A DNA stretch of 64,000 nucleotides from Tenebrio molitor (Eukaryota > Arthropoda > Insecta > Coleoptera > Tenebrionidae), in contig NC_091054.1 of the NCBI RefSeq assembly GCF_963966145.1, positions 10,726,001-10,790,000 of the forward strand, given 5' to 3'. Shown in pieces: positions 11,640-22,353 of this stretch (positions are counted from its first letter, which is position 1; every line of letters begins with the position of its first letter). The position numbers were made by a program, and so were the translations under genes. The notes beneath the pieces were generated by a model. That model was not told where the DNA came from. It saw only the letters and a program-made list of their open reading frames with translations, and ran no database searches.

Positions 11640-12930
11640 ACATATTGTCCCTCTTCTCCACTCAACCTTTTTCATCCATTCCGATCCCTCTTCCGTCCTC
11701 ATTCAAAATTTCTTCTCTACTCTCATCTCCCTCTCCCAATTCTACGCATTCATTCAACAAATGCTCTATCGTCCCTTTTTTTTCTCCACACATCCTGCAC
11801 ACTCTAGTCCTATCCTCATTCCAATATTTATTCTCTCCTCATTTCCACACCTAAATCTTGCTATTATCACTCTCTCCTTTCTACTCTCTTTTCCTAGGTA
11901 CTTTGGCAGTTCTTCCGTTATTATTTTTTCATATTTCCCATTGTACCTAGACTCCCTAATTCTTGCTTGTTCTTCTTCTATCCGTCTTCCTTTCCCCCAA
12001 TTCTTGCATTAAAATCCCCCCAATCACCAAAGTTCCTTCTTCTTGCTCTTTTACTCGCTCTTCTATTATTCTCTTCGTTTCTTTCATACTTCTGCTGTAT
12101 ATTGTTACAATTCTCCATTTTCTCTGTTTTCTTTTCACCGTTCTTTCCATAAACCCTTTTTCTTCTTTTGCTTCAGTTCCGTTTTCTTCTTCCAGTCCCT
12201 TTTTCACACCCATTATTATCCCACCTTTCGCTCTCCCTTTTTTGCTTTCCCTCTCTGCATATTGACACTTCCACTCAAAGTCTCTCGGCATTCTCTTTTT
12301 TAATTTTTCCCACCCCTTTTCTTCCACCCACGTTTCTACCATTCCCACTACGTCAAATTCTCCCAAATACTTCCGAAACTCATTCTCTTTGTTTTTTATT
12401 CCCGCTACGTTCCAGAATACTATTCTTATTTGCTCATTTTCTCCCTTATTCCTCTCCGTGTTCGTTTTCCCTTTTCTGTCCTGTCTTCTTTTTCTTGCGC
12501 TCTTATTCAAAAAATTGCTGTATCTAACTTCCCCTTTTCTTCGTCCCACCTAAACCCTTTTCCCTCTATCCATATCTTTTTATAACCCACTTTCACCCGC
12601 AGTCCTTTTTGTCGCTCTTCTTTGGCTAGCGCTCTTAATTCCTTCTGTATGTCTCTTTCCTTCTTCGTCAGATCATCTTCTATGTCTACTCTCATTACTC
12701 TCCTTCCTTTTTTTTTCTCTTAGGTTCCTCTTATTTTCCTATAACTTTCCGCTTTTCCCCCCAGCTCTCAAGTTCCGCCACAATCATTTTTCCTCCATTT
12801 ATTTTATACATCTCTTTCACCGTCACTTCAACCTCTAATTCTGCCTTCAACCATTTTTCCAGTTTCTTCTAGTTCTCCCATTCCTCTTCGTCCAGTCCTG
12901 TTACGACAATATTATTCTATGTTGTTCAAG
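11640..12930 (-). pseudogene. Internally deleted LINE (APE-type non-LTR retrotransposon)
   Basis: Read on the minus strand, 12900-12510 holds the Lys/Glu-rich region that precedes the endonuclease in such elements. 12510-11960 is an apurinic-type endonuclease domain starting IRIVFWNVAGIKNK, with DVVGMVETWVEEKGW following. The GDFNARIG motif is present only after a one-base frameshift in a G run near 12015-12020. The next recognisable segment is the C-terminal tail, RESRYNGKYEKIITEELPKY, and then a zinc-knuckle-like CRMCGEKKGTIEHLLNEC (about 11750-11800). The whole reverse transcriptase between endonuclease and tail is missing. Stops and at least two frameshifts mark it as dead. The architecture fits the R1/I group; the exact clade is not certain. 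Confidence 0.8.
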
Positions 12931-13354
12931 GTTTCTTTGCACCACTCGACAAACTGTTGCCTTTGGCAATCTGTAAACTCAACGACAACAAATTTTCCTG
13001 CCGTCCAAGAGATCGCGCAAGAAGTTATTAATGGCTGTAGTTCCAATGCCCAAAGTATGTACCCTTTGCGATTCCGTTGGTGACTCCGGTTATCCTACGA
13101 TTCCTAATGGTATTATCGAATATTATGTTCAGTAACAGCAGATCTTGGTCCTTCACGTGACTTCCAAACTTAAATCCTTTGTAGCCGGTATAAGCAATTC
13201 TTTTAAAAGTGTTTCATCACCAAAAGCAGACCGGAGTCCTTAGATATTTGTCTTCGGTGCTACGATGTGAAATCGTAGCTCTAATGGAACACCTAATGAT
13301 TAGTAGAAAACAAACCGTGCCAGTTATTGCGAGCAAATATCCCAAATTATCACC

Positions 13355-13515
13355 GTCAACGACACAACAAGCATTTCTTTCATAGTCTATTTAATTCAAT
13401 AGATGCAATTGATACGTTCATTTGCAAAACTTCCACATCCTGTTTACATTTACGATTTCGTCCCGGTGTGCGCATCGAACGGCCTCTAGAACTGAAGGGT
13501 TTCGTAAGCAGATGA
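13355..13515 (+). repeat. Second copy of the dispersed, formerly coding repeat
   Basis: Translates to NKHFFHSLFNSIDAIDT, matching the minus-strand segment at 2794-2982. No family recognised. Confidence 0.5.
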
Positions 13516-14153
13516 TCCCGCGTTAAAACCTCCTTCAGAAGTGATATCAATTTACCTGGCTCGCTGATTCCAGTTTGAGTCGGTGGTAAACAACACGGCT
13601 CGTTTGCCAATTTGACCCTGAAATGGGAAAAAAAATTTCTTCGACGAATACATCATCCGACTAACCCGATTTCGTCGATCGGACGCGCTCGACGCGGCTT
13701 TTTCTACACCTCCTTCGTTGTGGCCGCCTCGCGCGTAATAACCATGATCCAGATTGCGATTCCATTATTGAATTTATCGATTCAGCATGGCGAAAGGCGA
13801 GCGTTTTTTGCATCACAACCGTCGACCAACGAAAACAAGTGCGTAATTCACTAGACGTCCAGATGTTTTCAAGTTTAACTCGATCGAAAAGCGAACGTCT
13901 CGGATGAAATCGAGGCGGCGATAACGCATCCTTCCAGACAGTCTGTCTGTGGCGGTGTTGGAAGCTCGCCAGATCTCTGATTGTCAAATAAAGCAGTATC
14001 GGATGGACCCGGCGCCATCACCGTCGAGCTTTCGATCCGTGACTCCTGCGTAGTATTCGTCACCCGGTGCGCTGGCCCACTGCCAAAGGAAATCTCCAAC
14101 TCCCTCACAACGGTGGTTGTTTATTTTTGTAATTGGTTTATTTCGGCTTTTGC

Positions 14154-14155
14154 AG
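14154..14155 (+). promoter_or_regulatory. Probable 3' splice site in the 5' UTR
   Basis: A pyrimidine-rich tract followed by TTTTGCAG precedes ATTTGATCGG, 91 nt before the ATG at 14247. Composition changes from T-rich to GC-rich at this point. It suggests an upstream untranslated exon whose position is unknown. Confidence 0.5.
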
Positions 14156-14246
14156 ATTTGATCGGAGCGCCCGCCTCCAGTCCGCACCTTCCGCCGGCCA
14201 CGGGAAGACCTGAAGATGACTTGAGCGTCCGACCGCAGCCGCAACC

Positions 14247-15014
14247 ATGAAACCGGCCTTCGCGATCGTGTTCATTTGCATCGCCTCCTGCGCCCGCGTG
14301 TCCTTCTGCTACCCGTCGAAGCCGCTGAACGAGCGCTCCACGGAGCTGGTGTGGGAGGCCTGGTTGCTGGTCGACCAGACGAACGGCAAGCACGACGACG
14401 TCGGCATGCTCCGCCGGAGGATCACCCCCAAGTCCGTCTTCATCACCCCGACCTTCAGCCCGGAGTCGCTGCCGGCCTGCGCCGACGGCTACACCTCCGA
14501 CACCATGGGCCGCTGCGTCAAGATCGTCAAGATCAACGAGTCGGCCCACTTCAACTTCATCCTCCAGAAGCTCAACGCCCAGTTTCCCGACTACGTCGAC
14601 ACCAGCGAGGACGACTCGACCCAGGGCCCCCTCCAGTTCAACATCCCCCTGGTGGGGGACGACAAGTCGGAGGACGACGACTCGGACGTCGCCATCGTGG
14701 TCACCCCCTCGCGGACCAAGCACTTGGACAACAGCTCGGTCAAAGTCGAGGTGCGGCGCAACGGCAGCGACAAGTTCGACGTCGAGGACGTCGCCGCCAT
14801 CCTCGGACTCAAGCCGGAGGAGGTCGAGGTCACCACGATAGCCGAACTGACCACCACCATGAGCACCATCAGGTACGAAGACACCACGACTTCGATGCCC
14901 ACCACGACCGAAGAGACCACAGAGACGACGTTGCCGCCGACGACGACGACGGAGGACGTCAAGACCACCACGATCGTCGACGGCGATGCGCTCTTCTTCA
15001 GGTTGAGGACCTAG
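14247..15014 (+). CDS. Secreted threonine-rich protein of unknown function
   Basis: The protein has 255 residues in a single exon. The start is the first ATG after the predicted leader acceptor and has a good context (GCAACCATG). Residues 1-21 form a signal peptide (hydrophobic FAIVFICIASC core). Residues 36-45 (WEAWLLVDQT) and 56-68 (RRRITPKSVFITP) look like ordered, conserved-type sequence. They are followed by a small module with Cys78 and Cys90, ACADGYTSDTMGRC, and a VKI stretch. 115-185 is very acidic. 200-242 is Thr-rich, mucin-like, and likely O-glycosylated. Possible N-glycosylation sites are at Asn97, Asn162 and Asn172. There is no membrane segment after the signal peptide, so it should be secreted. 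Codons are strongly GC-ending, as in the other real genes here. The layout (conserved N-terminal module, disordered acidic/Thr-rich tail) resembles fast-evolving insect signalling or matrix proteins such as Fog, but I claim no homology. Confidence 0.85.
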   Translation: MKPAFAIVFICIASCARVSFCYPSKPLNERSTELVWEAWLLVDQTNGKHDDVGMLRRRITPKSVFITPTFSPESLPACADGYTSDTMGRCVKIVKINESAHFNFILQKLNAQFPDYVDTSEDDSTQGPLQFNIPLVGDDKSEDDDSDVAIVVTPSRTKHLDNSSVKVEVRRNGSDKFDVEDVAAILGLKPEEVEVTTIAELTTTMSTIRYEDTTTSMPTTTEETTETTLPPTTTTEDVKTTTIVDGDALFFRLRT

Positions 15015-15665
15015 AGAGCGCGGGGGCCCCCAAGGGCTTAACAACCAAATCACGTACAAACAAACAGTAAGACAATAACAGAAACGACACTCCCAGAAAT
15101 CGCACCGAGTCACACCCTCCGTCGACGAACGAGGTCCTACTTGTACCGGGGTGTACCAGAGCCGGGTCAAAACCAAATCAGACTAACGATGTAGATTTTT
15201 TTGTGATTCTTTAGGTATTAATTTGTACATAATGTGTATATCAAACTGCAAATGTTTTAATTTGTCGTTGTCTCTTGTATATAGAGTATTGCGTAATTTA
15301 TTCTACTAACGCATCGCGTCGGAGTGAGCTTGGCGACGTCATCAAGCACAGTATTATGCACTCCGACGCAATTACTAATCTTATCGTCTAAACCACTGTA
15401 TTTTTTTAACTATACTGTTGTAGGACTAGGTTAATCGTAAAAATGTAACAACACCTCCTAGTACTCTCTAGTTCTCAATTCTCAAAACACGAACCCTGAT
15501 AATTAAAAAAAAACTAGACATTTAGACACGTGTCCTCCAGATTCGTAACAGACTGATTAACCTTTCGTTCGATTAGGTACAAATGTAAAGTTAGAGTAAG
15601 ACTAAAGGTATTTATTGTCAATAATATTCCATGTTATGTACTTGTGCCAGTATACATCTATTAAT

Positions 15666-15671
15666 AATAAA
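15666..15671 (+). terminator. Poly(A) signal AATAAA
   Basis: Canonical AATAAA about 650 nt after the stop of the secreted-protein gene, within AT-rich 3' UTR-like sequence starting at 15015. No strong earlier signal was noted. Confidence 0.5.
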
Positions 15672-16489
15672 AATTGGAAACCGATACGATTTTTTTCTCG
15701 CACACCACCCAAGGCCTTCCACCGTGAAACACGAAACAATATCGCTTAACCTTTACGTGCTATATATAGGTATTAAGCCTGGTCAAATTCGACCTCCATC
15801 TTGAATCACGTTCTCGCAAGCAAAGTCACTACACTTGATAATGTATTTCTGTGGCGCAGACTTCCGCAAAATAATTACCTATGTCAAATTTGACGTCATT
15901 CGCCGAAATAAATTGTACAGGTACCAAACCAGAAACACTAAAAATACGAGTGTTAGCGTCATTTCGGACATCAATCTTCGCTCCCAAAACAAATAGGTGC
16001 TAATTTCGATTTGTGACTAATGACAGGCGCCGACTAGATCTCGACGAGTTGGCCCGACTTGCGGCACTCACCCTGTATATAATCCGAGTTGTTTGACAGA
16101 CTTCAAGATGATAATTCAACGAGTGTAAACAACTCGTTCCCCAACAAATCGGGGGTACAACCCAATTTGGAGACTAGTACGAAATTAAACGGGTGCAATC
16201 ATCGACGAGAGTGTTTTGTTTCACGATAACAAGATGATTCTTACCGATCGCCTACGTCCGACGTGCACACGTGCACTAACCACAAAGTTGACCGCATCGA
16301 ACGATTTGCAAGAGTTTCTTTAAACAATTACCACATTTTAACCGAAATCTTGTAAAAAACATTGACATAAAGCGTTTGAATTTTTACCGCACTGCCACCA
16401 ACCTGATTCGACTCTAGGGACAACAGTTGTACCAACGCACAATTCATGTCAACATAACCTATACAACGACATCCGAATTTCTAGGTTAA
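15672..16489. other. Intergenic region and MRM2 promoter area
   Basis: About 0.8 kb between the poly(A) signal of the secreted-protein gene and the MRM2 start. No reading frame and no TATA box in a convincing position; the promoter is probably TATA-less. Confidence 0.4.
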
Positions 16490-17305
16490 ATGTTGAACGG
16501 AGCGAGTCGCAAGTTTAGCACGTCGGTCAGATGCTTAAAATCTGTGAAATTAAAAAATGTGAAGGGTGCGAGCTCGCACAACTGGTTGTCCCGGCAGCTG
16601 ACTGACCCCTATGTGGAGAAGGCAAAAATGATGAACTACAGGCAAGTACCCCGTTGACGCTTGCAACGTCACGTTCGAGCGGGTCGTAGGTGTCGCAGCG
16701 CCTTCAAATTGATCGAAATAGACGACAGGTTTGAAATCTTGAGGCCAGGAATAGTCGTGGTGGATTGTGGGGCTGCGCCAGGGTCCTGGACGCAAGTCGC
16801 CGCTAAGAGAGTCAACGCGGACGGGTCAGACCCGCGGGCGCCCCAAGGACTAGTCCTGTCAATAGACAAGCAGCAGATTTTCCCAGTTGAGGTAAGAACA
16901 CAAATGGTGGTGATACCAGATTAATTGTGTCTTAAGGGGGCCACAGTTTTGGGAAACACTGATTTCACCAACCCCCAGTCACAGTCTAAAATTGTTGAGC
17001 TCCTCGCCGGCAAAAAACCTGACAGTGTCGTGTCCGACATGGCCCCAAATGCGACGGGAGTGAAAGATCTGGACAACGAAAACATGATACACTTGTGCTA
17101 CACTGTGTTGAGGTTTGCCGTACAGATGTCAGAGGTTGGGGCCAGCCTGCTTGTGAAGTTGTGGCAATGCGGTGAAGCTAGACAGTTGGAAAATGACATT
17201 AGCAAGTTTTACAAAAGTGTTAAACCTGTGAAACCTAGTTCTAGTAGGTCAGATTCTGCAGAAATGTTCTTGTTGGGTAGAGATTTCAAAGGTTTAATGA
17301 AATAG
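16490..17305 (+). CDS. MRM2: Mitochondrial rRNA (uridine-2'-O)-methyltransferase, FtsJ/RrmJ family
   Basis: Three exons, 16490-16641, 16690-16891 and 16937-17305, give 240 residues, close to the human protein (about 246). Intron 1 (48 bp) begins GCAAGT and ends TAG, so it is a GC-AG intron; intron 2 (45 bp) is GT-AG. The N-terminus (MLNGASRKFSTSVRCLK) is basic and Ser-rich like a mitochondrial targeting peptide. The S-adenosylmethionine site is VVVDCGAAPGSW (Asp76, GAAPG 78-82). The catalytic tetrad of the family is present at Lys57, Asp152 (SDMAPNATG), Lys192 (LLVKLW) and Glu227 (SAEMFLL). The last two spacings (40 and 35 residues) equal those of E. coli RrmJ. The enzyme methylates a uridine in the A loop of the mitochondrial large-subunit rRNA, needed for ribosome assembly. 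It is convergent with Ncb5or, with 209 bp between stop codons. Confidence 0.96.
16642..16689 (+). other. GC-AG intron of MRM2, 48 bp
   Basis: The only splice that joins ...MMNY-R to CRSAFKL in frame uses CAG|GCAAGT as donor and GTCGTAG| as acceptor. No GT at this position keeps the conserved Arg-Cys-Arg junction. The rest of the donor matches consensus well, as is usual for GC donors. Confidence 0.85.
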
Positions 17306-17452
17306 CGCGTAAAAAATATGTTTCTTTTATTTATAAATATTTACAGTCACATAAAGCGCTCTATCACAATTTAGAAACACAGAAAAAAATTGCTAACTAG
17401 GCTGTGTTCGAGTTTCATTAGCGCGTGCTTTCTAGTACACTGTACATCTCAA

Positions 17453-17458
17453 TTTATT
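17453..17458 (-). terminator. Poly(A) signal for Ncb5or
   Basis: AATAAA on the minus strand, 57 nt after the Ncb5or stop codon. It lies inside the short gap before the end of MRM2, so the two 3' UTRs are very close or overlap. Confidence 0.6.
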
Positions 17459-17514
17459 GCTCTTTTTTCCGCTATTAAGTTAAAAATGCCATAGACAAAG
17501 TGGTCGACGGCCTG

Positions 17515-19295
17515 CTATCCTAAGAAAAAGTGAATCTGGTCGTCTTTGAATCCCAAGTCCTTGAACAACTGTTGCGTGAGTGTGGTGAAAATAGTGGGGC
17601 CGCAAACCATGAAGTAGATATCTTTTTTGACGTACGTCGTGTCCTTCAAATGCTCGGCGATCGTCGCCTCGAGAATCGACCTGCTGATGTGCCCCCTAGC
17701 CCCGGTCCAAGTGTCGTCCGGTTGGGACAGGACGTGCCGAACCTTCAGCCTCGCGTCCTCCCTCTGCAATTCCTCAAACTGCTCCTTGAACAAAATGTCC
17801 GCCGGCGTTCTGTTGAAAAACAGCAATCTCAAGTTTTGACTGAAAGAAACGAGATAAGCGAGGGCTTCATCAGTTATTACTGCTCGTTACCATTTCCGTA
17901 TCCTCCTCTCCAGCAAGAAAAAAATGATCGAAAACATCGGCGTGATCCCCGTCCCGGCCGCCAGAACGATGAACGTCTCTCGGCGCTCGATGTCTTGCAA
18001 ATTGAACGAGCCCAGGGGCTTGGAGATGATCACGGTGTCGCCGGTCAGGCAGTCTCCCAGGATCTTGCTGAGGTTGCCTTCGGGGTAGCGCTTCACCATC
18101 AGGCAGACGCTGTCGGTGGTGTAGGGCTGCGCCCGGAACTTGCCGAAGAGGCAGTTGGGGACTGGGGTGTAGCTCCGCACGATTTCCTCCCCTGAAAGCG
18201 AAACAAACGAGATCTATCGAGCCGAGATCTAGTGTGCTGATGTCATCGTTGGGTAAACGACAGCTCTCATTAACGTCACGAAGCTTCTTACCTTTGATAG
18301 TGTCGAACACTTTGATGTGTTTTCCTAGAGGGACGATGCTCCTGTTGCCGTCGCTCCTCTCCAGCTCGATCAAGAAAGTGTTGTAGTTGACTTTCGTTTT
18401 GTTGGCCACTTTGCACTTGAGTCTCGACTCGACCAGCGCCTTCGCTTTTGCCTTGGACTTCTGCTTGAGCACCCCGAAGTTGTCCCAGACGCTGCCCTGG
18501 CACTTCCTGTAGACCAGCTCCACCTTGCCGGTCTCGCAGCCGACTCTGATCCGACAGGGCCAGTGCACTTTGTCCGCGAACATGATCTCGTTGTCGAAGA
18601 CGTGACCGCTGTACGTGAGGAAAATGTGGAAGGTCTTGTCGTCGGCGCGGTTCACTTCCAGCATCGGATTCGAAAAGTTGCCCGTATAAAAAATAATCGT
18701 GATATAGTCCAGTTTCTGGATCCAGTCGAATCTCGGTAGCAAAATTGGTTCCTTGTTGGTGGCGTTGTTGGCAGTCTCTTCGTTAAGCGCCTTCGGCGGG
18801 GACTTCTCCGCCGGCTTGAACACCTCCGTCGGGTCGAACTCCGCGTGGGGCTTCAGCGTGCCCACGTAGCACTTGCTCAGGATCTGGTCGTAGTTGACCC
18901 AGGGGTGCACCTGCTCCACACGAAAAATCAACGACAGCTGCGCGGGTTGGGGGCTGGTTTACCTCTTCGAAGAGCGACGTGGCGTCCTTCCCCGCGCCCC
19001 GCATCAGCTGCTCCGGCCCCCCCGGGTGGAACGGCAGGTACGCCGACACGTTGTAGACCCGCCCCCGGATGCACAACCACGCGTCGTCCTCTTTGTTGTG
19101 CAAGGCGAGCTCGGTCGGTGTCACCTATTCGAGAAATTTAATTAGGAGGGTTGGACGCCGCCGCCGCCGCCGACCTCACCGATAAGTGTCCCGCCCGCGG
19201 TCCCACTCCGGTGAGGTCCTTCCCGGAAGAACCCAACCGAATCCAGTCCATGAGGGAATGGCCGGGCGCCAGGGCATATTTGTTCCGGAAATTTC
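17515..19295 (-). CDS. CYB5R4: Cytochrome b5 / CS / cytochrome b5 reductase fusion (Ncb5or)
   Basis: Five exons on the minus strand: 19295-19180, 19124-18963, 18910-18292, 18191-17891 and 17839-17515, all with GT-AG introns of 51-100 bp and consistent phases. Exon one here gives RNKYALAPGHSLMDWIRLG, the N-terminal signature of the family. Then follows a cytochrome b5 domain with both haem-ligand histidines (FHPGG and EEVHPW, the latter at an exon junction), a CS domain (FDWIQKLDYITIIFYTGNF) and a ferredoxin-reductase-type FAD/NADH module. Its landmarks are RSYTPV for FAD, AAGTGITPM for NADH and MVCGPTIFT near the C-terminus. The enzyme is an NAD(P)H oxidoreductase of the ER/cytosol that passes electrons to fatty-acid desaturases. 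The first exon starts in phase 2 after TTCTTACAG, so a coding exon ending one base into a codon is needed upstream; see 35429-35552. With that exon the protein would be 548 residues, against 521 in human. Confidence 0.93.
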
Positions 19296-21927
19296 CTGTA
19301 AGAAACACGACACGGGTCAAATGGCCGCCCCTTCAATTTTTGAATGGAGGGGGCGGTCGAGACCGATCAAAAATCAAATTAATTCGGCTCACCACCCCCG
19401 TCACAACACACTTATGCAACCAACAATACCCGTCGACGTACGCAACCAACAATACAACAATGAAGACGTTTTTAATTCGAGAGCGATGATGCGGGAGCGG
19501 GCCCCCGCCGCCCCCCAAATTTCATTAGTCCGTGTAATTTCCCATTGTGCGATGTAATCCTAGTTATGACGGCGTGACGGGACGCGCTTGGAATAAATTA
19601 CCGGTCACGGCGAAATTAAGTCCGGTCCTGTCCGCAACTCCCAAACCGAAAGACTCCAACTCCGGTGGCGGCTGATAAAAGTTGGCCAAATTGGCGGAGT
19701 TCGCCGAGCGGAAAACCTTTTTGTTTTATGAAATGCGACGGGCGAAGTTTCACGCGTGAATGTGATTTCGTTATTGTCCCATTTCCCTTCCCTCCGGAAA
19801 AAATGATATTTTTATTATCAGGTGGATGGCGCCATATTGAATTTATCAAATCTGCCGTTCGCCGCGTCTTAACGCTCAATTGCGTTAAATCACTCCGCCG
19901 TCCCGTCAATCCAGCCGCCGCCATAACTTGACGTTTCGTCGGATAAATAAAATGTCAGATTCGTGTTATGCAAATGTTTACCGTGAGTTGTTCCCTCATC
20001 GATTTTAAAATTCGTCGGGTCGCTTTTGTTCGGCTCAAGGTCGGCGAGACGCTTCCGCCGGAAAATGACACCCACTTCGGTTGCCCATCGAGAAACTCTC
20101 CAAGGAAAACCGGCGCACACTGGAGTTTATTTATTCGTCAACGGCGCCCGCTTCCGTCAGAAGTGACACCCACTTCGGCCGTCTGTCGCCCGACGGTTCG
20201 AATTAAAAAGAACGGCTATCGCGACAACAATTGCTGCAATTTTGTCGGTATCGAGTTTCTCTGTCGCAGATTTCTGTCGTAGTCGTCGCCCGGAGCCGGT
20301 TCCGGGCGTCAACTTCATTTTTGCCGCTGTCAAATTGAAATTTAAAAGAAGCACAAACTCAGAAGTAATCAGAAACAGCGCCGGACCGCCCCGCGTGACG
20401 ATGATTAAATCTCACAAGTTCTCTCTGCATTTTTAATGTGCCGAAAAAATATCGACAAGAAAGTTATCGGCGAGGCGAAACACCCCGACAAGAGGTGGAG
20501 AGTTCGGACGGTTTTCCACGCTTGGTCGCTCGACCTCCCTTCCACCGAATTACTGATGCTGTCTCGCGATATTTCCGTCTGCAGTCGAGGAAGTGAAGCT
20601 TTTTGCGAACTTTCAGAAAATCGCTCCGCAACTTTCTGTGAATCGTGAGTATATCCGGAGATGCTTCTAAATTTGGACGTTACGTACGACAGTCCCGTTC
20701 TCATAATTTCCCAATTAATTTTCATCTCCTCACGTCACCACTTTTTCCTCCGCCTGCTCCATCTCGTGCAATTCTTGTTGTCCCCGATGGAACGTGTCAC
20801 TCTTTGGACTTGATCGAACACGATTTCACGATGCAAAGCGCATCCGGAGGTCCTTATTCTTATTCGCGACTGCACTCGTCGAAAATCGATGCGGCGGCAG
20901 TCGCTGTTTCCTTGTGCCGCCTCCGGAAGACGACATCAAGGGAAGAAGTCCGCGACGGAGATGGTGTCGGCGATTGCCTCGTCTCTGCTTTTTTGCCTTT
21001 CTGTGAATATTTCGGATAATTAAGCGAGTTTTATGGCTTCCACGCTCGTCCTAATTAATCCCTTTAGGCGCACGTTGATCCAACCTTTTAAGCTAAACGC
21101 GGCCGGCGCTCGCAGAATATACATCACGTACTGACAGATTGCTTTCTCCAGTACCGACTCAATCGATGATGAGACAAATTGGGCGCGGAAAATATTGACA
21201 AGGTAAACGTTATCTTACGAATTATTGCCTCGACGTGATTTATGAATTTGTGCGCCGGTATCGACGCGGGGGCGGCGGTTTTAATTGGGATTTTTTCACC
21301 GCATTCGCCAGCCACCACTAAATTTTCCCATTCTTCCAACTATAAAATACAAATTCGTAATGTTTTCCATCCGCCGCTCACGTCACAATCAGCAATTATT
21401 CGTCTGTTATTCTTCCATTGTTTTTAGTTTCACTTCCTCACCCCTTTCAGTTTCAAAACCCTTTTCAAACACTCTTTCCCTCTCCATTTCCACTCATACC
21501 ACTCCACTTATCATTTCCTCTTCGCCTATTTGATTTTTTTCTCTCATCCTTCCCTTAAAAGAAGCCTTAAAATAGCTCCAGAGCTCTTCTCAGAAAAACT
21601 AAGACCTATATAGCTTTGTGAATGACGATTTGGAAGAGTAAATACCAAGTCTTCAAAGAGATATTTGTAGATAACTCTCTCGTTATTTAATTTTCATACT
21701 GTATACACATGTTATATTACTATTCAGCTCCCTCGCAAGGTGGTAAATGAATTGATTATTAAAACTCACGGTAAAGGAAGACTCCAATTGTTAATGAAGA
21801 CCTCATCAAAATCTGTTCGGTAATTCTTTAGTTATAGGTGAACAAGATATACATATATACGTACATTGCAATTTTGCCCTTTACAATATGTCAAAATGTG
21901 TATCTTCTTTAAACCAATATTTCGGTG
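19296..21927. other. Non-coding DNA, possibly the first Ncb5or intron
   Basis: Mixed AT- and GC-rich sequence. GC-rich patches at 19490-19530 and 19610-19930 carry no recognisable exon, and no exon that would complete Ncb5or was found here. 21420-21560 is pyrimidine-rich. Confidence 0.4.
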
Positions 21928-22305
21928 TTAGAGATATTTTCATATTTGATGGCGAAAACAAAAGACTGAGAAATGTCACAAATTTGTATTGTCAGTGTCA
22001 AATTTCTCAAAGACGTTCGTGATTTCGACAGAAATGCAGCAATGGCAATAAGAAAGTGATTCATCGTCGAACTGGAGAAATAATTTGTAATACGTTTGAT
22101 TATATGAGAATAACTTTTCCTTTTGAAGCACTGACAAAAATTGATTTCCTTAGAATTTGTTTTTTCAATCTATTTAGCGAAAATTTAAATTTACCTAGAC
22201 ATTCCTTTTTACGGCGTTTATGAGAAATTTGACACTGACAATACATTTTTGTGACATTTCTCAGTCTTTTGTTTCCGCCACCAAATATGAAAATACCTCT
22301 AGCAA
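21928..22305. mobile_element. Foldback element with coding-like ~92-bp arms
   Basis: Arms 21928-22020 and 22213-22305 are inverted copies with about 10 differences, around a ~190-bp centre. Each arm read inward encodes almost the same peptide, NKRLRNVT(K/N)(M/L)YCQCQIS. The sequence therefore derives from a once-coding unit that was duplicated head to head. Target duplications were not found. Confidence 0.55.
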
Positions 22306-22353
22306 AAGAAAATTTCAGATACTTGGCAGATAACGCTTTTGCAAGTCTCCTAG

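Larger units (their letters stand above)
12931..14155. other. Upstream region of the secreted-protein gene
   Basis: Mostly unassigned. 12940-13260 has traces of frames on the minus strand (GIGTTAINNFLRDLLDG) that I could not place. 13355-13515 is the second copy of the dispersed repeat. From about 13600 the sequence becomes CpG-rich up to the gene, which fits a promoter-proximal region or a 5' untranslated intron. Confidence 0.4.

Noticed and set aside
11963..12527. Several plus frames of up to 119 codons, Ser/Phe/Pro-rich
   Set aside because: Complement of the purine-rich LINE coding strand; the minus strand carries the endonuclease.
14276..15070. A 264-codon plus frame rich in Arg, His and Gln
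   Set aside because: Second frame of the same GC3-biased gene; it has extreme composition and no start context.
14121..15176. A 351-codon minus-strand frame over the secreted-protein gene
   Set aside because: It is the shadow of the GC-ending plus-strand codons; composition is simple and it has no domain. The plus strand has a signal peptide and sensible features.
17530..18195. A 221-codon plus frame opposite Ncb5or
   Set aside because: Antisense shadow of the reductase exons, whose minus-strand product is unambiguous.
19138..19320. Frame opening upstream of the first located Ncb5or exon, taken as the true N-terminus
   Set aside because: It has no ATG; a good acceptor (TTCTTACAG) sits exactly before the conserved sequence, so an upstream exon is more likely.
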